Below, in pieces: positions 13,670 through 15,837 of a stretch of 15,837 bases of DNA. How positions within the stretch are numbered: position 1 is the first letter of the stretch; each line of letters begins with the position of its first letter. The DNA is taken from positions 1 to 15,837 of the forward strand of contig JBBRMT010000095.1 of NCBI GenBank assembly GCA_038230695.1, read 5' to 3'. The position numbers and the translations under genes were made by a program. The DNA is from QHBQ01 sp038230695. Lineage in GTDB: Bacteria > Chloroflexota > Chloroflexia > QHBQ01. The notes beneath the pieces were generated by a model. It was not told where the DNA came from. It did not search any database and worked only from the letters and a program-made list of their open reading frames with translations.

Positions 13670-14106
13670 GTCCATTGCTCCAAATCTAGTGCAATAATTC
13701 CTTTAGGCTGATCCAGACGGGTTAGCTGAAAGAATTGCACGTAGGGCGTGCCACGATTGTCGGCGGTGGCGTGGGCGGGGAATAGCTCACCACGATACTT
13801 GAACTTCTGAGCCGCCCGCGCATCCCGATAGTCCAGCAGCACTGGGTCGAGCAGGTCGTAATCCACGCCTTCTTCTTCCCAGCAGCCGTCATAATCACCA
13901 GGCTTGGGGTTGGCGGTGACGAAGCTGCCATTAACGTAGAGAGTGCGGCAACCTGCCCGCCGCAGCGCCAGTATCGCCGCATCAAGGCCCGCGATCAGTT
14001 CGGCACGACGCGGGCCACGACCATAACGCTTGCGGAACTCTGATGCGCTGGCTTGATGGATACCTGGCGGCAGATTACCATCCTCGCGGAATGGTGGAAT
14101 TGCCAA
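13666..14106 (-). CDS. DUF6932-type nucleotidyltransferase-fold protein, possible toxin
   Basis: 146 residues. The central TLYVNGSFVTANPKPGDYDG holds the nucleotidyltransferase signature, Gly60-Ser61 followed ten residues later by Asp71-Tyr72-Asp73, matching the 'GSFVT...PGDxD' pattern of DUF6932 proteins. The N-terminal 'IPPFxxxGxLPPG' motif is also typical of that family. Known relatives are often encoded beside an XRE gene, as here, and some related nucleotidyltransferase folds are toxins that modify RNA or proteins. Toxicity here is inference. The start is a TTG at 14104-14106, with AGGAG about nine bases upstream. It overlaps the next gene by four bases. Confidence 0.75.
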   Translation of the reverse strand: MAIPPFREDGNLPPGIHQASASEFRKRYGRGPRRAELIAGLDAAILALRRAGCRTLYVNGSFVTANPKPGDYDGCWEEEGVDYDLLDPVLLDYRDARAAQKFKYRGELFPAHATADNRGTPYVQFFQLTRLDQPKGIIALDLEQWT

Positions 14107-14125
14107 TAGTCTTGCTCCTCAGTTT

Positions 14126-14193
14126 ATTATACAGGTTAGCCGCTGTGACCAGCTAAACGGTGCGGAAGCGCACTCCGGCGGCTAATCGTAGCC
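14126..14193 (-). promoter_or_regulatory. Promoter region of the DUF6932-XRE operon with small palindromes
   Basis: TATAAT (minus strand, 14126-14131) lies about 20 bases before the TTG start; no good -35 is visible. Upstream are candidate operator or hairpin sequences: TTAGC (14136-14140) with GCTAA (14152-14156), GTGCG-GAAG-CGCAC (14160-14173) and GGCTA-ATCG-TAGCC (14180-14193). They would suit autoregulation by the XRE protein. Confidence 0.45.
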
Positions 14194-14229
14194 ATTAGAT
14201 ACTCCCACTTCTCCATGATCTGCCTTCTT

Positions 14230-14297
14230 AGATGCTTAAACTGCGCTCTTACCGAACGCAAACGGAACTCTGCGTTCGCCAGGGTATCTTAGCATCT
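14230..14297. repeat. Two-tier nested inverted repeat
   Basis: Outer arms AGATGCT (14230-14236) and AGCATCT (14291-14297) are exact reverse complements. Inside lies a second perfect pair, CGAACGCA (14253-14260) and TGCGTTCG (14271-14278). TTT and a C-run follow the outer arm on the plus strand. It could be a small structured RNA, a terminator or a recombination site. Confidence 0.5.
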
Positions 14298-14384
14298 TTT
14301 CCCCCAGCGGGCAAGGCGACGCACTTACCAGATGTCCACAGACGAGATATTTCGGATACGCTGGTCGGGTGTTGCTCCCGGGAT

Positions 14385-14620
14385 CGTGTGCTGGCCTGCT
14401 CGCCAATGGGGGTTTGCAGCGAGAAGATGCACGGGTCAGTGCCACTGCCCAGGTTCGTATGCTAGCCAGGCCGCCGAGAAGGTTGCAGGGTGTGATGCAC
14501 GGGCCAGAGCCACACCCTTAATCGTATGCTGGCCTGCCCGCCAAGGGTGCTGCAGGGCATGATTCGCGGGCGAAGGCGCTTCCCTAATCGTATGCTGCCC
14601 TGCCTGCGTGGCCGGGGGAG
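14385..14620 (+). repeat. Tandem array of the 66-bp repeat, four units
   Basis: Unit starts are at 14385, 14456, 14523 and 14589, with spacings of 71, 67 and 66 bases. Each begins CGTRTGCTGSCCTGC or a close variant (CGTATGCTAGCCAGGC at 14456). The third unit is nearest the form seen at 853, and the fourth is shortened and ends just before the stop codon of the convergent gene. Unit sequences differ at many positions, so the array is not recent. Confidence 0.75.
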
Positions 14621-14627
14621 CGGGGCT

Positions 14628-15837
14628 TCACCTGACCGATGCGGCCATCTGCTCCAGTTCGGCGCAGCTATAGCGAGGTACGGCTTGCATATTGTAGGCA
14701 TTGGTGAGGGTGAAGTCAACATCGTTCTGGGTCCAGGTTATCCTGAAGCAGGCGCTACTCTCACCACTGAGGAACAACTCCTGCCCACCAATCGTCTTCC
14801 GCGCTGCTCCAGGATCTGGGGAACCCTCGGCATATATACCCCGCTTGATCTCGCGCAGGATGAGGGGGATATGCGGCTGGGTGGCGAGGGTGGGGTCGTC
14901 GAAGGCTAGTACGATGTTTGCCCCCGGCTGCGGCGAACTGGGGTCAGCCCACTCGGTATCGCTCATATTCGCCTGCGGCAGCCAGGTGGGGCGCAGCAGG
15001 GTGAAGGTGGGCGGCGCTGGCGTTGCGGTCGGGCGGCTGGCGGGCAGTTCTGTAATGCCCAGGTCGGCGGTTTTCGACATCCCAGCGGCAATCCTGAGCA
15101 GGCTATCCCTGGTTTGCTGCGGCCCGCTGATGTTAATATGGCTGCCATCCTGCGTCCACTGCAGCAGCGGGCCGCCCTCGCTGGCGGACAGGGATATAAT
15201 GTCGGCGGTTATACCGTTGGGCAGGAGCGGGTGGTCAGGGTGGGTGGGGTCGGAGTAACCGATGTCAGCCATACCGTTACGTACCATTAGCGCGAAGCTG
15301 CCATCGCTGCTGTGGTAGATGATTGAAACTGCTGCATACCTTGGTCCACCAAAGTTCATCATGCCGGGGAAGGACTGTTGCGCGACGATCGGTGGCTCGG
15401 GACTTAGACCAGCAGGCAGGTCGGTAGGGATGAAGACAGGAATGGGCAACTGGGCGCGAATCTCGGCGAGGGTGAAAGGCACGGGCGAGGGGAGCGGTGG
15501 GTGACCGCCAGGCAGGGGTGCTAGCGAGTTGGCAATCCTCAGCATCTCGTCACCGCCTACGTAATAACTGTTGATCTGCACCTGGGTGCCGTCGCGTAGG
15601 ATAATGAGGCTCGCGCCACCATAACCGCCGGAGATACCCCGCTGCAGCCAACCGTGACCGCCTGAAACACTCACCCCCTCACCACAGCCGAGAGCCATGG
15701 TGTTGTAGTCGGCGGGGCGCTCCTGGATAGTGAAGCCGGGCGAGGGCGGCGCATAAGCGCTCGGCACAAAGGTTGGCGCTGGGCTAGTCGGAACGTAGCT
15801 CACCTGCAGTCCTGAGCTGGGGTCGAAGGATAGCTGG
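14628..15837 (-). CDS. Repeat-containing extracytoplasmic protein, C-terminal part (DUF4367-like lobes; runs off window)
   Basis: The frame is open from the window edge (QLSFDPSSGLQVSYVPTSP and on) to a TGA at 14628, so the start is outside. About 403 residues show at least three copies of a lobe made of a beta-rich part and a closing helix: 'W/ILRDGTQVQINSYYVGGDEMLRIANSL', 'LLQWTQDGSHINISG...LLRIAAGM' and 'FRITWTQNDVDFTLTNA...ELEQMAASVR'. This 'trp/ile-x-x-(D/N)-G-x-x(4)-x-x...-(I/M)A-x-S' ending is typical of DUF4367-like domains in membrane-anchored or anti-sigma-type proteins. Thr/Pro linkers (RPTATPAPPTFTLL) separate lobes, pointing to an exposed location. No membrane segment is visible in this part. 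The family call is moderate and the role unknown. Confidence 0.7.
   Translation of the reverse strand, partial: QLSFDPSSGLQVSYVPTSPAPTFVPSAYAPPSPGFTIQERPADYNTMALGCGEGVSVSGGHGWLQRGISGGYGGASLIILRDGTQVQINSYYVGGDEMLRIANSLAPLPGGHPPLPSPVPFTLAEIRAQLPIPVFIPTDLPAGLSPEPPIVAQQSFPGMMNFGGPRYAAVSIIYHSSDGSFALMVRNGMADIGYSDPTHPDHPLLPNGITADIISLSASEGGPLLQWTQDGSHINISGPQQTRDSLLRIAAGMSKTADLGITELPASRPTATPAPPTFTLLRPTWLPQANMSDTEWADPSSPQPGANIVLAFDDPTLATQPHIPLILREIKRGIYAEGSPDPGAARKTIGGQELFLSGESSACFRITWTQNDVDFTLTNAYNMQAVPRYSCAELEQMAASVR

Noticed and set aside
14385..14620. Possible CRISPR array
   Set aside because: There are no short identical repeats with unique spacers; the whole 66-71 base unit is repeated and diverged, and no cas gene is present.
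282..14620. Classical integron attC sites
   Set aside because: The repeat lacks the conserved GTT-containing core and R/L box pattern, and the recombinase lacks a visible IntI-specific insert, so only an analogy is justified.

Overview
The window reads as an accessory, mobile-element-rich stretch of a GC-rich bacterial chromosome or integrated plasmid, most likely from the Chloroflexota. This assignment is an inference from protein style: a surface protein with Thr/Pro-rich linkers and C-terminal SLH domains, an nSTAND1-type ATPase remnant, a replication-relaxation (Replic_Relax) remnant, IS630 and IS1 fragments, and many degenerate intergenic repeats. No rRNA, tRNA or core metabolic gene was found.

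Layout. 1-81 is the 5' end of an IS630-type transposase leaving the window. 190-249 is a 12-bp minisatellite. 316-780 (-) is a three-helix membrane protein with a probable leaderless start. 853-1271 is a repeat pair fused to a broken tyrosine recombinase (copy A). 1389-1544 is a structured leader in front of the largest intact gene, a surface protein with seven FG-GAP repeats, Kelch repeats and three SLH domains (1548-4391, +), closed by a good hairpin. 4447-5261 has no convincing gene. 5262-5832 (-) is hicBA. 6049-6373 (+) holds a strong promoter, a three-codon ORF and a 39-residue membrane protein. 6374-7163 is gene-free. 7164-8610 (-) is higBA, with an antitoxin carrying an ImmA/IrrE-type HEAGH metalloprotease. 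8914-9794 holds the end of one recombinase remnant, a repeat pair and recombinase copy B. 9922-12198 (+) is a chimera of Replic_Relax and nSTAND1 pieces with an in-frame amber codon. 12223-12613 is an IS1 remnant cut into another recombinase tail. 12730-13216 is a repeat pair plus recombinase copy C. 13238-14106 (-) is a nucleotidyltransferase-like (DUF6932) plus XRE pair. 14385-14620 is a four-unit tandem repeat array, followed by a secreted or extracytoplasmic protein (14628-15837, -) that runs off the window.

The unifying signal is a repeat of about 66 bp, beginning CGTATGCTGGCCTGCTCGCC. I count fourteen complete or partial copies at eight loci, all in the same orientation. Copies sit directly against tyrosine-recombinase remnants and against the truncated 5' end of the Replic_Relax remnant. 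The segments between loci carry one or a few accessory genes, including three toxin-antitoxin or TA-like pairs with their own promoters. This is arranged like a cassette array with a decayed tyrosine recombinase, but it could equally be a strand-biased REP-like repeat that hitchhikes with recombinase copies.
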